A stretch of 29,110 nt of DNA from JAEUMD01 sp050250815 (GTDB lineage: Bacteria; Pseudomonadota; Alphaproteobacteria; Rhizobiales; Hyphomicrobiaceae), in contig JBFWNY010000043.1 in assembly GCA_050250815.1 (NCBI GenBank), forward strand, positions 1 through 29,110, read 5' to 3'. Every line of letters begins with the position of its first letter. The stretch's first letter is position 1. The translations under genes were made by a program, and so were the position numbers. Positions 15,020 to 23,186 of the stretch are shown here, piece after piece. The notes under the pieces are model-generated. The model was not told where the DNA came from. It searched no databases and saw only the letters and a list, made by a program, of their open reading frames with translations.

Positions 15020-16621
15020 TCAGCCGAGGATCGCCAGGCGGTGAAGCGCCAGCGCCGCCAGACTCGCTGCGATGACCCATAGTGCCAAGCGGCCCCAGAG
15101 ACTGCCGCGACGCTCTTCTCGTCCGATGCGCTCGATCGTATCGCCGTCGAGGCGGAAGCCGCGTTGCGACATGTCGGAGAGTGCCGACAGCGTCGTCTGT
15201 GCTTGCGCAACGAGTGCGGGCACCTCGGCCAGCACATGGCCGAGTGTCGTGGCGCCTTCACCCGCTTCCTTGAGGCGCCCGCTTACGCCCAGGTTTGCCT
15301 CCATCCACTCGCGCGCCACGGGTTCGGCGGCCGACCACATGTTGAGTTCGGGATCGAGCGAGCGTGCCACGCCTTCCACGATCACCATGCTCTTCTGCAG
15401 CAGGATCAGCTCCGGCCGTGTCTGCATGTCGAACACTTCGGTGTAGGCGAACAGCTGCCCAAGCAGATCAGCCATTGAGATTTCGCGCGCGGTGCGGCCG
15501 TGGATCGGCTCGCCGATCGCGCGCAGGGCCTGGGCGAAGACATCGACGGGATGATGCGGTGGCACGTAGCCGGCCCAGAAGTGCACCCAGGCCGCGCGCT
15601 TGTAATCGCGCGTGACGAGGCCGTGCAGGATCTCAGCGAGGAAGCGCCGCTCCTTGGGTCCGAGACGTCCCATGATACCGAAGTCGACGGCGACGACGCG
15701 ACCTTTGGGGTCCACGAACAGGTTGCCCTGGTGCATGTCGGCGTGGAAGAAGCCGTCGCGCATGGCGTGGCGCAGGAACGAGCGGATCACCGTCAGCCCA
15801 AGGGCCTTCTTGTCGAAGCCGCGAGCGTCGATGGCGGCGCGATCCGAGATCGGGATGCCGTCGATCCATTCGGTGGTCAGCACGCGCCGCGCGGTGCGGC
15901 GCCAATCGACCTCCGGCACCCGGAAGTCGCCGTCCTTGCTGATGTTCTCGGCCATCTCGGAGATGGCGGCAGCCTCGAGCCTTAGGTCCATCTCCAGCTC
16001 GGTCGTGCGCTTCAGCGTGTCGACGACCGCTGCGGGCTTGAGGCGGCGGGACGGTGGATGGAACCGCTCGATCGTGCGTGCCGCGAAATAGTAGCTGTCG
16101 AGATCGGCCTTGAAGCGGCGCTCGACGCCCGGGCGCAAAATCTTGACGGCGACAGAGCGTGTGCCGCTACCGTCAGTCGTAACCTCCGCCTTGTGGACCT
16201 GCGCGATGGATGCCGCCGCCACCGGTGGGCCGAAGCTCTCGAAGTGCTCGGTCAGTTTCCCACCCAGAGAGCTTTCCACGGCTGCCCGCGCTTCGCGTTC
16301 GGGAAACGGTGGCAGCCGGTCCTGCAGCCGCGAGAGGTCGCGCGCCAGCTCCGGGCCGATGACATCGGCGCGCGTCGCCAGGAACTGCCCCAGTTTGATG
16401 TAGGAGGGGCCAAGCGCGGCCAGCGCGCCGGAGATGCGCTCGTCGCGGCGCTGGCCGATGCGGAAGGGGGCCGTGATCCAGCGGATGGGCGCGGTCAGCA
16501 GCCGGGCGGCCTCGAGCGCAAACGGCACCGGCATGCCCCGGGGCACGAAGCGGACACCGTGCTGCGCCAGCACAAGGCCGGCGCGAGCAAGCCTCAGCGT
16601 GTTGCGGACGGCGCCTGCCAC
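15020..16621 (-). CDS. ubiB: UbiB / ABC1-ADCK atypical kinase-like protein of ubiquinone synthesis
   Basis: A 533-residue member of the UbiB (COQ8/ADCK) family, an ATPase needed for ubiquinone biosynthesis; older records call it 2-polyprenylphenol 6-hydroxylase. The family KxGQ motif is at 76-79 inside LGPSYIKLGQFLATR, followed by the A-rich loop AAASIAQVHKAEV, the invariant Lys in VAVKILRPGV, the catalytic loop FFHADMHQGNLFV and the metal-binding VDFGIMG. A C-terminal hydrophobic helix (about 508-530) anchors it in the inner membrane. Start is GTG at 16621 with GGAGA 7 bases upstream. ubiE and coaBC, its usual neighbours in alphaproteobacteria, are not adjacent. It lies 141 bases downstream of the potassium channel gene on the same strand. 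Confidence 0.92.
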   Translation of the reverse strand: MAGAVRNTLRLARAGLVLAQHGVRFVPRGMPVPFALEAARLLTAPIRWITAPFRIGQRRDERISGALAALGPSYIKLGQFLATRADVIGPELARDLSRLQDRLPPFPEREARAAVESSLGGKLTEHFESFGPPVAAASIAQVHKAEVTTDGSGTRSVAVKILRPGVERRFKADLDSYYFAARTIERFHPPSRRLKPAAVVDTLKRTTELEMDLRLEAAAISEMAENISKDGDFRVPEVDWRRTARRVLTTEWIDGIPISDRAAIDARGFDKKALGLTVIRSFLRHAMRDGFFHADMHQGNLFVDPKGRVVAVDFGIMGRLGPKERRFLAEILHGLVTRDYKRAAWVHFWAGYVPPHHPVDVFAQALRAIGEPIHGRTAREISMADLLGQLFAYTEVFDMQTRPELILLQKSMVIVEGVARSLDPELNMWSAAEPVAREWMEANLGVSGRLKEAGEGATTLGHVLAEVPALVAQAQTTLSALSDMSQRGFRLDGDTIERIGREERRGSLWGRLALWVIAASLAALALHRLAILG

Positions 16622-16762
16622 TCTGGTCTCCGGGGTGTCACGTGGGATGGGGCAGCATTTGCCCCGGCGGGTGGCGTCACATTGCCCGCCCTAAGGCGCG
16701 GGTCAAGCGCATCGGCAGGCGAAGGTTGAGCGCCAGGGGCGATCACGGAGGGCCATGGCAAC

Positions 16763-17983
16763 TCAGGTCTCTTCATCGGCGCGGGCCGAGAAGCGCTCCT
16801 GGGCGATGGTTCTGAGGCGCTGGACGAGGACGGGCTGGAGCCGCTCGAGCCGCTCGAAGTCGGCGCGATGGAGCTTGAGAAGCCGGGTCTTGGAGGCGGT
16901 GAGCACGCTGTGGGTATGCAGCTCCTGCCTCAGCATGGGCAACAATCCAAATACCTCGCCCGTGCGGTACTCGTGCACGTGCTCAGGGGCATGGCGCTTG
17001 AGGCAGCCTGAGGCGACGAAATAGATCGCGTCGGCCTTGGTTCCCGGCGCCACCACTTCGGCGTTGGGCGGCAGGTTGTGGGCATGCAGCATGGGCATGA
17101 TGGCGGCCACCGCGCTGGCGTCGAGCTCGGCCAGCATCGGGATGCGAGACATCAGAGACCAGTTGATCACGAAGTCGCGGCGGCCAACCTCCTGCGCGAA
17201 GCCGGTCGAGATGATGGCGACCGGCAACGCCAGAACGGACAAGCCGATGATCATGACCATACCGCCAAACACCTTGCCCATTGGCGTGATGGGCGCCACA
17301 TCGCCGTAGCCGACGGTGGTGAGCGTTGCGATCGCCCACCACGCGGCATCGGGCACGCTGCCGAATTTGTCGGGTTGCGCGTGGCTTTCCAGGTAGTACA
17401 TGCCCGTCGCCGCGAACAGCACCGCGCCGGTCAGCAGCAGACCCGCTCCCATGAGTGCGCGCCGCTCGTTGGACAAGACGCGGATCAGAGTATGCATGGC
17501 CGGCGAATAGCGCGACAGTTTGAAGAAGCGCAGCAGCCGCAGGATGCGCAGCACGCGCAAGTCGATGGTCAGCATCCAGGCGAGGTAGAAAGGCAGAATG
17601 GCCAGCAGGTCGATGATGAGCTGCGGCCGCTGAGCCATCCTGAGCCGCGCCTTCCAGGCTGGCAGTCGCGACAGGAACGGCATCTCGACGGCGACCCAGA
17701 TGCGGGCCAGGTACTCGACGGTGAATATCGCAACCGAGATGATTTCGAAGATCAGGAATTCGCGGTGGAACCGGGCACCGACCGAGGGCACCGTTTCGGC
17801 TGCGAACGCCGCGATGTTGAGAACGATGAGAGCGACGATCAGGGTGTCGACGGCGGTGCTCAGACGATCCTCGCCGCGTCCCGCTTCCACCACCTCGTAG
17901 ACGCGCCGACGCAGCCGGGCGAAGCGGTCTCCATGCTCGGGCTCGCGTCGGGTAGGTGCGGATTGAGTCGCGTCGGCGCTCAA
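16763..17983 (-). CDS. Six-helix K+ channel with C-terminal cyclic-nucleotide-binding-like domain (MlotiK1-like)
   Basis: A 406-residue inner-membrane potassium channel. S1 is near 43-64, S2 78-98, S3 121-139, the arginine-bearing S4 LRVLRILRLLRFFKLSRY at 142-159, S5 177-199, then the pore helix and selectivity filter TVGYGD at 223-228 and S6 236-262. A Crp-like domain follows (about 278-395). In its phosphate cassette (342-360) the canonical GE is GL (FGLLPM) and the Arg before Ser/Thr-Ala is lost (ELHTHSV), so ordinary cAMP binding is doubtful. The frame is open to 18418, but that extension is Arg/Ser-rich and not channel-like. I prefer TTG at 17983 with GGAG 6 bases upstream; a later GTG is possible. 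It is upstream of ubiB and divergent from the EamA transporter gene. Confidence 0.87.
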   Translation of the reverse strand: MSADATQSAPTRREPEHGDRFARLRRRVYEVVEAGRGEDRLSTAVDTLIVALIVLNIAAFAAETVPSVGARFHREFLIFEIISVAIFTVEYLARIWVAVEMPFLSRLPAWKARLRMAQRPQLIIDLLAILPFYLAWMLTIDLRVLRILRLLRFFKLSRYSPAMHTLIRVLSNERRALMGAGLLLTGAVLFAATGMYYLESHAQPDKFGSVPDAAWWAIATLTTVGYGDVAPITPMGKVFGGMVMIIGLSVLALPVAIISTGFAQEVGRRDFVINWSLMSRIPMLAELDASAVAAIMPMLHAHNLPPNAEVVAPGTKADAIYFVASGCLKRHAPEHVHEYRTGEVFGLLPMLRQELHTHSVLTASKTRLLKLHRADFERLERLQPVLVQRLRTIAQERFSARADEET

Positions 17984-18206
17984 GGGCGGCTCCAGGGATA
18001 ACGAATGTCGGGCGCTGGAGATGCATAACGGCGGCAGAATTGTCGCGCAACGGCGGCGGCGATCCGAGGCGCGGTGTCGCAACCTGGGAAGTTCTCGGCT
18101 CATAGTGGCCAGATCAGGTCCGGCCATGACGTGATACATGGGTGAGTGGGGAATCGGGTTCGCGACCGGACAGCCGAGCCCCATCCCCGGAGCGGACGAA
18201 GAGAGT

Positions 18207-19193
18207 ATGCGAATAGACGTTGCAGGCGGCTCGCCCGACGCCGCCACGCTGGCCGGCCGTGACGAAGCGTCCGCGCCTGGGCCTGCCCGTAGCAGCGATC
18301 CGCTGCGGGCCATCGCGCTCGTTACCTTGTCGATGGCGCTGCTGGCCGGCATCGCCGCGCTTGTTCGCCATGCCTCCCTGAGCGGACTCGATCCGTCGGT
18401 CACGTTGTTCTGGCGCAACCTGTTCTGCGTCGTCTGGATGCTGCCGCTGCTGATCCATCGAGGACGATCGCTCTATGCCACCGAGCAGCCCAAGCTCTAT
18501 GCGCTCCGCGTTGCCGTGAGCTTCCTGTCGATGTCGGCATTCTTCCACGCGCTGGCGTACATTTCGATCGGGCAAGCGACGGCCATCAGCTTCCTGTCGC
18601 CGCTGTTCGCCACTCTGTTTGCCATCCTGCTGCTGGGCGAGGTCGTCGGGCCGCGGCGCTGGCTCGCCCTTTTCGTGGGCTTCGGCGGTGCGATGATCAT
18701 GCTGCGGCCCTCGGCATCGTGGGGAGCGGGCACCGCGGGGGGCATGGGTGCGGGTGAACTCGCCGCGCTTCTTTCTGCGTTCTGCGTTGGCATCATCGGA
18801 CCGCTGGTCAAGCAGCTCACGGGCCGCGACGACGCCGACCGCATCGTCTTCATCACGTCCGTGCTGATGACACCTGTGTCGCTCGTGCCCGCACTGCTTG
18901 TGTGGACGTGGCCATCCGGCAGCCAATGGCTGGTGTTGGTCGCGCTCAGTCTGCTCGCCGTGCTCGGGCACATGACGCTGGTGCGCGCCTACGTGGCGAC
19001 CGATGCCTCTCTCGTCGCCACCTTCAAATTCTCGCGCCTGCCGTTCGCCGTCCTCATCGGCTACTTCGCCTTCGGCGAGACGATCGACGGCACGACGTGG
19101 CTTGGTGCCGTCATCATCTTCGCGGCAGCGGCCTACATCGCTCATCGCGAAGCGATGGTGAAGCGCGCAGCCGCATCAGGCGTACCGGTCTGA
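18207..19193 (+). CDS. EamA/DMT-superfamily transporter
   Basis: A 328-residue inner-membrane protein with about ten hydrophobic helices in two EamA repeats (about 35-170 and 185-320). The first repeat ends with LLGEVVGPRRWLALFVGFGGAMIML and the second with YFAFGETIDGTTWLGAVIIFAAA (given in parts), the paired GE-x-hydrophobic pattern of drug/metabolite transporters. Helix ends such as AYISIGQATAISFLSPLFATLFAILL fit the RhaT/YdcZ-type exporters. The substrate is unknown; amino acids or purine/nucleoside export are usual guesses for the family. The frame opens at 18138, but ATG 18207 has the purine-rich GAAGAGAG just upstream and removes a 23-residue non-membrane extension. The remaining first 30 residues are hydrophilic. 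A 315-base gap follows. Confidence 0.85.
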   Translation: MRIDVAGGSPDAATLAGRDEASAPGPARSSDPLRAIALVTLSMALLAGIAALVRHASLSGLDPSVTLFWRNLFCVVWMLPLLIHRGRSLYATEQPKLYALRVAVSFLSMSAFFHALAYISIGQATAISFLSPLFATLFAILLLGEVVGPRRWLALFVGFGGAMIMLRPSASWGAGTAGGMGAGELAALLSAFCVGIIGPLVKQLTGRDDADRIVFITSVLMTPVSLVPALLVWTWPSGSQWLVLVALSLLAVLGHMTLVRAYVATDASLVATFKFSRLPFAVLIGYFAFGETIDGTTWLGAVIIFAAAAYIAHREAMVKRAAASGVPV

Positions 19194-19508
19194 AGGTCGC
19201 GCGACCAGGAAACGACGAGTGCGCGGATCGGGGAGAGGATGCGGGGTAGCGGCGCATCTTGCCGCCCCCCGCTATCCTCGGTCCCCATCGTGATTGGCGC
19301 GCCGGTATCCCGGTAAATGCCCTCTACAGGAGCCCGTCGCGGCCGTGGTGCGAACCTTGCCCCCGCTCGGCTCGCGGGAGGTGGATAGCCGCGGCGGCGC
19401 ACGGGATCAATTGTCGGAAAGTGGCGCGACGATTTTTCCGGTGTATATCACCTTGCGGTCGAGATTGGGCTTGCCCATCGGCGAGCTTTGCGTTCTCGCG
19501 CGTGGTCG
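19194..19508. other. Gene-free gap between convergent genes
   Basis: This 315-base stretch lies between the EamA transporter stop and the stop of the minus-strand reductase gene. I see no gene with a ribosome site, no clean terminator hairpin and no mobile remnant. The only structure is a short near-palindrome GGTG-TATAT-CACC at about 19440-19452. Two overlapping plus-strand frames (about 19259-19600) run into the reductase gene and look like antisense shadows. Confidence 0.5.
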
Positions 19509-20537
19509 TCAGCCGAACGCGGTGTTGGCCGGTTCGTCTTCGATCGCGCTTTCAGGGAACACCGGATAGACGCCTGCGACCCGACCCATCTGCTGGGTAA
19601 GAGCGAGCACGATGTCGATCGTGGGCGTTGGCACGTCGACGAGGCGTCCCATCTCCTGCACGACAGTGAGCAGCGCATCGAGCTCGATCTGGCGATTCTT
19701 CTCGAGGTCCTGCAGCATGCTGGTGCGATGTGCGCCGACCGAGGCGGCGCCGTTGATGCGCCGATCGATATCGACACGGAAGTGCGCGCCGATGCGCCGC
19801 GCGATGATTTCCGCCTCCTCCATCATCCTGCGTGCCACCATGCGTGTGCCCGTATCGGTCGCCACCACGTCGAGCGTGGCGTGCGTCAGCGCCGAGATCG
19901 GGTTGAAGCACAGGTTGCCCCACAGCTTGAGCCAGATGTCGTTGCGGATCTCCGGGTAGATTTTGGGCTTGAGGCCGGCTGCCTCGAACGCTTCGGCGAG
20001 CTTCTTGATGCGGGGCGTCTCCTTGCGCGTGGGCTCGCCCAGGCCATAGCGGTCACCATAGGTGTGCTTGATGACGCCCGGTGCGATCAGCTCCGCGGCC
20101 GGATAGACCGTGCAGCCGATGGCGCGCTGCGGCCCCAGAGCCTTCCACTGCCGTCCGCGCGGGTCGACGCTTTCGAGCCGCAGGTTCGCGTACTGTCCCT
20201 CGAAACCGTAGAAATACCACCAGGGGATGCCGTTCTGGGCCGTCACCACGGCCGTTTCCGGTCCGAGCAGCGGCATCATGTGCTCCGCCGCGTCCCACGC
20301 CTGGTGGGACTTGAGCGCCACGATCACATAGTCCTGCGGACCAAGATCGGCGGGCTCCTTGGCCGCCGGCAGCCGGGCGACCTTCTCCTCGCCGCCGATG
20401 ATGAGCTTGAGGCCGTTCTGCTGGATCGCCTCCAGGTTGGCGCCGCGAGCGACCACCGAGACGTCGATGCCGGCAAGCTTCATCAGCACGGCTATGTGCG
20501 CGCCTATGGCGCCCGCCCCATAGATGCAGACCTTCAT
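19509..20537 (-). CDS. Ketopantoate-reductase-like (2-dehydropantoate 2-reductase family) oxidoreductase
   Basis: A 342-residue cytoplasmic NADPH-dependent reductase. The N-terminal Rossmann motif is GAGAIG at 7-12 (MKVCIYGAGAIGAHIAVL). The family's NADPH/substrate Asn is in TAQNGIPWW, and the C-terminal domain carries the catalytic Lys region NDIWLKLWGNLCFNPISALT. It is about 40 residues longer than Escherichia coli PanE and has an unusual NGIPWWYFYGFEGQ loop, so it may be a paralogue acting on another 2-oxoacid and not the pantothenate enzyme. The frame is open to 20705, but ATG 20537 with GGGAGA 8 bases upstream fits the fold. A 10-bp palindrome TGGTATACCA sits 34-43 bases before the ATG and probably binds a repressor shared with a site near 22.98 kb. 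Confidence 0.86.
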   Translation of the reverse strand: MKVCIYGAGAIGAHIAVLMKLAGIDVSVVARGANLEAIQQNGLKLIIGGEEKVARLPAAKEPADLGPQDYVIVALKSHQAWDAAEHMMPLLGPETAVVTAQNGIPWWYFYGFEGQYANLRLESVDPRGRQWKALGPQRAIGCTVYPAAELIAPGVIKHTYGDRYGLGEPTRKETPRIKKLAEAFEAAGLKPKIYPEIRNDIWLKLWGNLCFNPISALTHATLDVVATDTGTRMVARRMMEEAEIIARRIGAHFRVDIDRRINGAASVGAHRTSMLQDLEKNRQIELDALLTVVQEMGRLVDVPTPTIDIVLALTQQMGRVAGVYPVFPESAIEDEPANTAFG

Positions 20538-20570
20538 TGGACCGTTCTCCCGTCGATATTCTTGTTCGTG

Positions 20571-20581
20571 TGGTATACCAG
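20571..20581 (-). promoter_or_regulatory. Palindromic operator, site 1 (TGGTATACCAG)
   Basis: TGGTATACCA is a perfect 10-bp palindrome lying 34-43 bases upstream of the reductase ATG, where a repressor would overlap the promoter. The same 11-mer recurs inside site 2 at 22976-22986, and site 3 at 23013-23023 differs by one base. The shape resembles operators of FadR/FCD-type GntR regulators; that assignment is inference, since no regulator gene is in the window. The divergent aceK start is 181 bases away. Confidence 0.65.
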
Positions 20582-20761
20582 CTAAAGAGCGACCGAGCCG
20601 GGCGGCGTCAAGAGGGCGACCGGCATTTTTCGCCCCGCCGTGGTGCGGCGTCGAACCGCGCTTGGCCACTGGGTGCAGGTTAGCGGAGCAGCGGCCCGTT
20701 GCCACCGGCTGCTGCGTACGGCCAGCGGCGAGAACGTAGGTAGCAGGCTTATGGAGTTGTG

Positions 20762-22597
20762 ATGGTCTTCGGGGGCATGCTGCCGCGCGATACGCTCTCG
20801 ACCGAGCTCATCAACTTCGCCGCGCTCGGTGAACTCGACGCGACGCGCGAGCGCGAGGAACGCGCCCGCATCCTCGCCAAGGTCATTTTCACCGTCTTCG
20901 ACGACTACTACCAGCGCTCGCGCCGCATTCCCTTCGCCATGAAGACTGCGTTTGAGAAGCGCGACTGGCCGATGTCCACCAGGCTGTCGCGGGACCGGCT
21001 GTCGATCTACAGCCTGACCATCGACAAGATGGCGCCGGTGATCGCTGCGGGCTGTCCGGAAATCGGCGAGGATGCGACCTTCTGGGGCGATCTGGAACGG
21101 AACTATTTGCAACTCATCGAGGGCCGCTACGAGGCCGACATCGCCTTCGCATTCATCCATTCGGTCCGCCGCAAGGTCGTCTCCAACGATTGGACGCCGG
21201 TCGAATACGCCCAGCGGCGTGGTACACGGCGCGATAGCCTGGCCACCCCGGTGCTCGTCACGGTTCCCGCAACGCTGCCCATCGATGCCGCAACGGTGGA
21301 AGCCTTGCTGGATATCCCCGCTCTCACCGGGCGCTGGCGCGACAAGCAGGCCGATGCCACCCTCATCGCCGCAACGCTGACCGAGCGAGTACGCGCCGCG
21401 GCAGGCCCGTCGGTGAAGGACGCCCGGTTCGTGATGGTCAACGGCGGCTTCTTCCGCAACCGCGGCTGCTACATCGTCGGCCGCATCGCGATTCCTGGGC
21501 AGGGCATCCGGCCGCTCACAATTGCTCTGCTCAACGAGGCCAAAGGCATCTACGTCGATGCCGTGCTCACCGAGAGTGACGATCTCCAGTTCGTCTTTTC
21601 ATCGACGCTCGCCAACCTTCACGTCACCAACCCCTATTATCACGAGCTGGCGCAGTTCCTGTTCAGCCTGATGCCGAAGCGGCCGCTCGGCCTGCACTAT
21701 TCGACGATCGGATTCAATCACATCGGCAAGGTCGCGGTCATCAACGAGATCGCGCGCGAGCAGCGCCGTATGGGCGAGCGCTTCGCGACTGCCGTCGGCT
21801 TCCGCGGCACGGTGGCCATCGGCTTCTCCATGCCGTCGTCGAAGTACGTACTGAAGATCATCCGGGACACACCGACGAGCGGCTACAAGTGGGGTGTGTT
21901 TCCCGGCGTGCCGGCCGTGCTCGAGAAATACCGGCTCGTCCACTATATGGACCGCGCAGGGTCGATGCTCGACAACATCATCTACTATAACATCACGCTC
22001 GACGCGGAGAGCTTCGATCCGGCCCTCGTGGACGAGCTCGTCGACAATGCCGGCGGCACCGTTGCGCGCACCGGCGACCATCTGCTGTTCCGTCACCTCA
22101 TCGTCCAGCCGAAAATGATCCCGCTGCCCGTGTTCCTGGAAACGGCGAGCGCTGCGGACGCGCGCGAAGCCGTCATCAACCTGGGCTTCTGCATCAAGAA
22201 CAACGCCGCGGCCAATGTCTTCAACAAGGACCTCGACGGGCGCAACTACGGCGTCAGCCCGATCAGGAAGGTCTATCTGTTCGACTATGATGCGGTGGAG
22301 CCATTGACCGAGGTGAAGGTGCGCACCAACAGCGACCGGATCGACGGCGAGGAGGACATCCCCGACTGGTTCTTCGAGGAGGGCACCGTGTTCCTGCCCG
22401 AGGAGACGATGGCCGGTCTCAGGATCGACGACCGCGAGCTGCGGCGCGCGTTCCAGGACTACCACCCCGAACTGATGACCGTGGATTACTGGCAGGGCAT
22501 GCAGCGCGCGCTCGTCGAGGGAAAGGTGCCCAAGGTCCGCAGCTATCCGGTGGGACGCAGGCTGCGACGGTCGGAGCCAGCCAGTCCTTCCGCGTGA
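20762..22597 (+). CDS. aceK: Isocitrate dehydrogenase kinase/phosphatase
   Basis: A 611-residue cytoplasmic bifunctional enzyme that phosphorylates isocitrate dehydrogenase to shut it off and dephosphorylates it to restart it, steering isocitrate to the glyoxylate bypass. Family segments are seen along the whole length: DDYYQRSRRIPFAMKTAFE near 60, LIEGRYEADIAFAFIHSVRR, the AceK nucleotide-binding region AVGFRGTVAIGFSMPSSKYVLKIIRD (in parts), the catalytic loop AANVFNKDLDGRNYGV and FDYDAVEPL. Against Escherichia coli the catalytic loop reads FNKDLDGRN where that enzyme has FPGDMLLKN; the Asp and Asn are kept. Length is close to the 578-residue E. coli form. ATG 20762 has GGAG 5 bases upstream; a GTG directly before it is the alternative. 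aceA and aceB are not adjacent. Confidence 0.93.
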   Translation: MVFGGMLPRDTLSTELINFAALGELDATREREERARILAKVIFTVFDDYYQRSRRIPFAMKTAFEKRDWPMSTRLSRDRLSIYSLTIDKMAPVIAAGCPEIGEDATFWGDLERNYLQLIEGRYEADIAFAFIHSVRRKVVSNDWTPVEYAQRRGTRRDSLATPVLVTVPATLPIDAATVEALLDIPALTGRWRDKQADATLIAATLTERVRAAAGPSVKDARFVMVNGGFFRNRGCYIVGRIAIPGQGIRPLTIALLNEAKGIYVDAVLTESDDLQFVFSSTLANLHVTNPYYHELAQFLFSLMPKRPLGLHYSTIGFNHIGKVAVINEIAREQRRMGERFATAVGFRGTVAIGFSMPSSKYVLKIIRDTPTSGYKWGVFPGVPAVLEKYRLVHYMDRAGSMLDNIIYYNITLDAESFDPALVDELVDNAGGTVARTGDHLLFRHLIVQPKMIPLPVFLETASAADAREAVINLGFCIKNNAAANVFNKDLDGRNYGVSPIRKVYLFDYDAVEPLTEVKVRTNSDRIDGEEDIPDWFFEEGTVFLPEETMAGLRIDDRELRRAFQDYHPELMTVDYWQGMQRALVEGKVPKVRSYPVGRRLRRSEPASPSA

Positions 22598-22680
22598 GCC
22601 AGGCCACGTGTGCTAGGTTGCTGGACGGTCGACGCGGTGCGCCGGCCGTCCATCGGGAACCAATCCGCTCGGATGCGGTC

Positions 22681-22899
22681 TCAGCGCGCCCGCCCGGCGA
22701 TCACCTCGAAGGACCGGCTGAGGGCCGCCTCGTAGCCGTGCCCCTTGGCAAGCTCACGCTTGTAGACGTCGAGCGCCGCCATCGCGTCACCGCTCGCACG
22801 CACGAAACCTGAAACCCACTCGGCAAGCCGGTTGAACGGTCCAGTTGAGAAGTGGCCGCCATCCATGCGGCCATCGCGGGAGAGAAGATGTGCAGCCAT
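22681..22899 (-). CDS. Small protein of unknown function (72 residues)
   Basis: I do not recognise a family. The product has no signal peptide, membrane helix or Cys. Its second half reads as two amphipathic helices (FNRLAEWVSGFVRASGDAM and ALDVYKRELAKGHGYEAAL), ending in SRSFEVIAGRAR. I place the start at ATG 22899 because GAGGAG lies 9 bases upstream; the frame is open to ATG 22923 and 22953, which have poor ribosome sites. An 18-bp palindrome (site 2) lies 73-90 bases upstream, so the gene may be controlled with the reductase gene at 19509. It converges on aceK with 83 bases between stops. It could be a false call, but ribosome site, operator and composition favour a real gene. Confidence 0.55.
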   Translation of the reverse strand: MAAHLLSRDGRMDGGHFSTGPFNRLAEWVSGFVRASGDAMAALDVYKRELAKGHGYEAALSRSFEVIAGRAR

Positions 22900-22971
22900 T
22901 GGCTTTGGCTCCTCGATGCTCATGGTCACCCGGCAACTCCGGGTTGCCCGCATTTGCTGCGGTGCAATAAT

Positions 22972-22989
22972 TATCTGGTATACCAGATA
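22972..22989. promoter_or_regulatory. 18-bp perfect palindrome, operator site 2
   Basis: TATCTGGTATACCAGATA is a perfect 18-bp palindrome whose core CTGGTATACCAG matches site 1 (20571). It lies in the gap between the 72-residue gene (minus) and aguA (plus), closer to the former. It is the longest of the three related sites and so probably the strongest. A FadR/FCD-type GntR repressor is the likely binder by motif shape. Confidence 0.7.
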
Positions 22990-23012
22990 CGGATTTCAAG
23001 GCAGCGACCCAG

Positions 23013-23023
23013 TGGCATACCAG
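23013..23023. promoter_or_regulatory. Degenerate operator, site 3 (TGGCATACCAG)
   Basis: TGGCATACCAG differs from site 1 by one base. Its centre is 37 bases from the centre of site 2, about three and a half DNA turns. It is 164 bases upstream of the aguA start. A weaker second site near a strong one is common for repressor pairs, but by itself this match could be chance. Confidence 0.45.
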
Positions 23024-23186
23024 TTATGTAGTTGGTGCATGGCGGTTTCTTCCGTCGTGCTGCGGTGCGGTAGCCTCGCCGCTGCACGCTCGCCTCGAGA
23101 GGCAATTCCACTTCCAGTATTCCTGATCTAAACAACGCCGGTGCGGGCCCCGTCTGGGGGGCATCGCCTGTCGAGGATGCTCAAGG

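Noticed and set aside
17078..18001. 307-codon plus-strand frame opposite the K+ channel
   Set aside because: The minus strand encodes an unmistakable channel with TVGYGD; the plus frame is His/Gln/Arg-rich shadow.
17984..18418. 145-codon in-frame extension of the K+ channel
   Set aside because: The extension is Arg/Ser-rich, unlike channel N termini, and overlaps the divergent transporter gene.
23145..23163. GCCCC...GGGGGGC hairpin before aguA
   Set aside because: Short uneven arms and no T-run; likely chance in GC-rich DNA.
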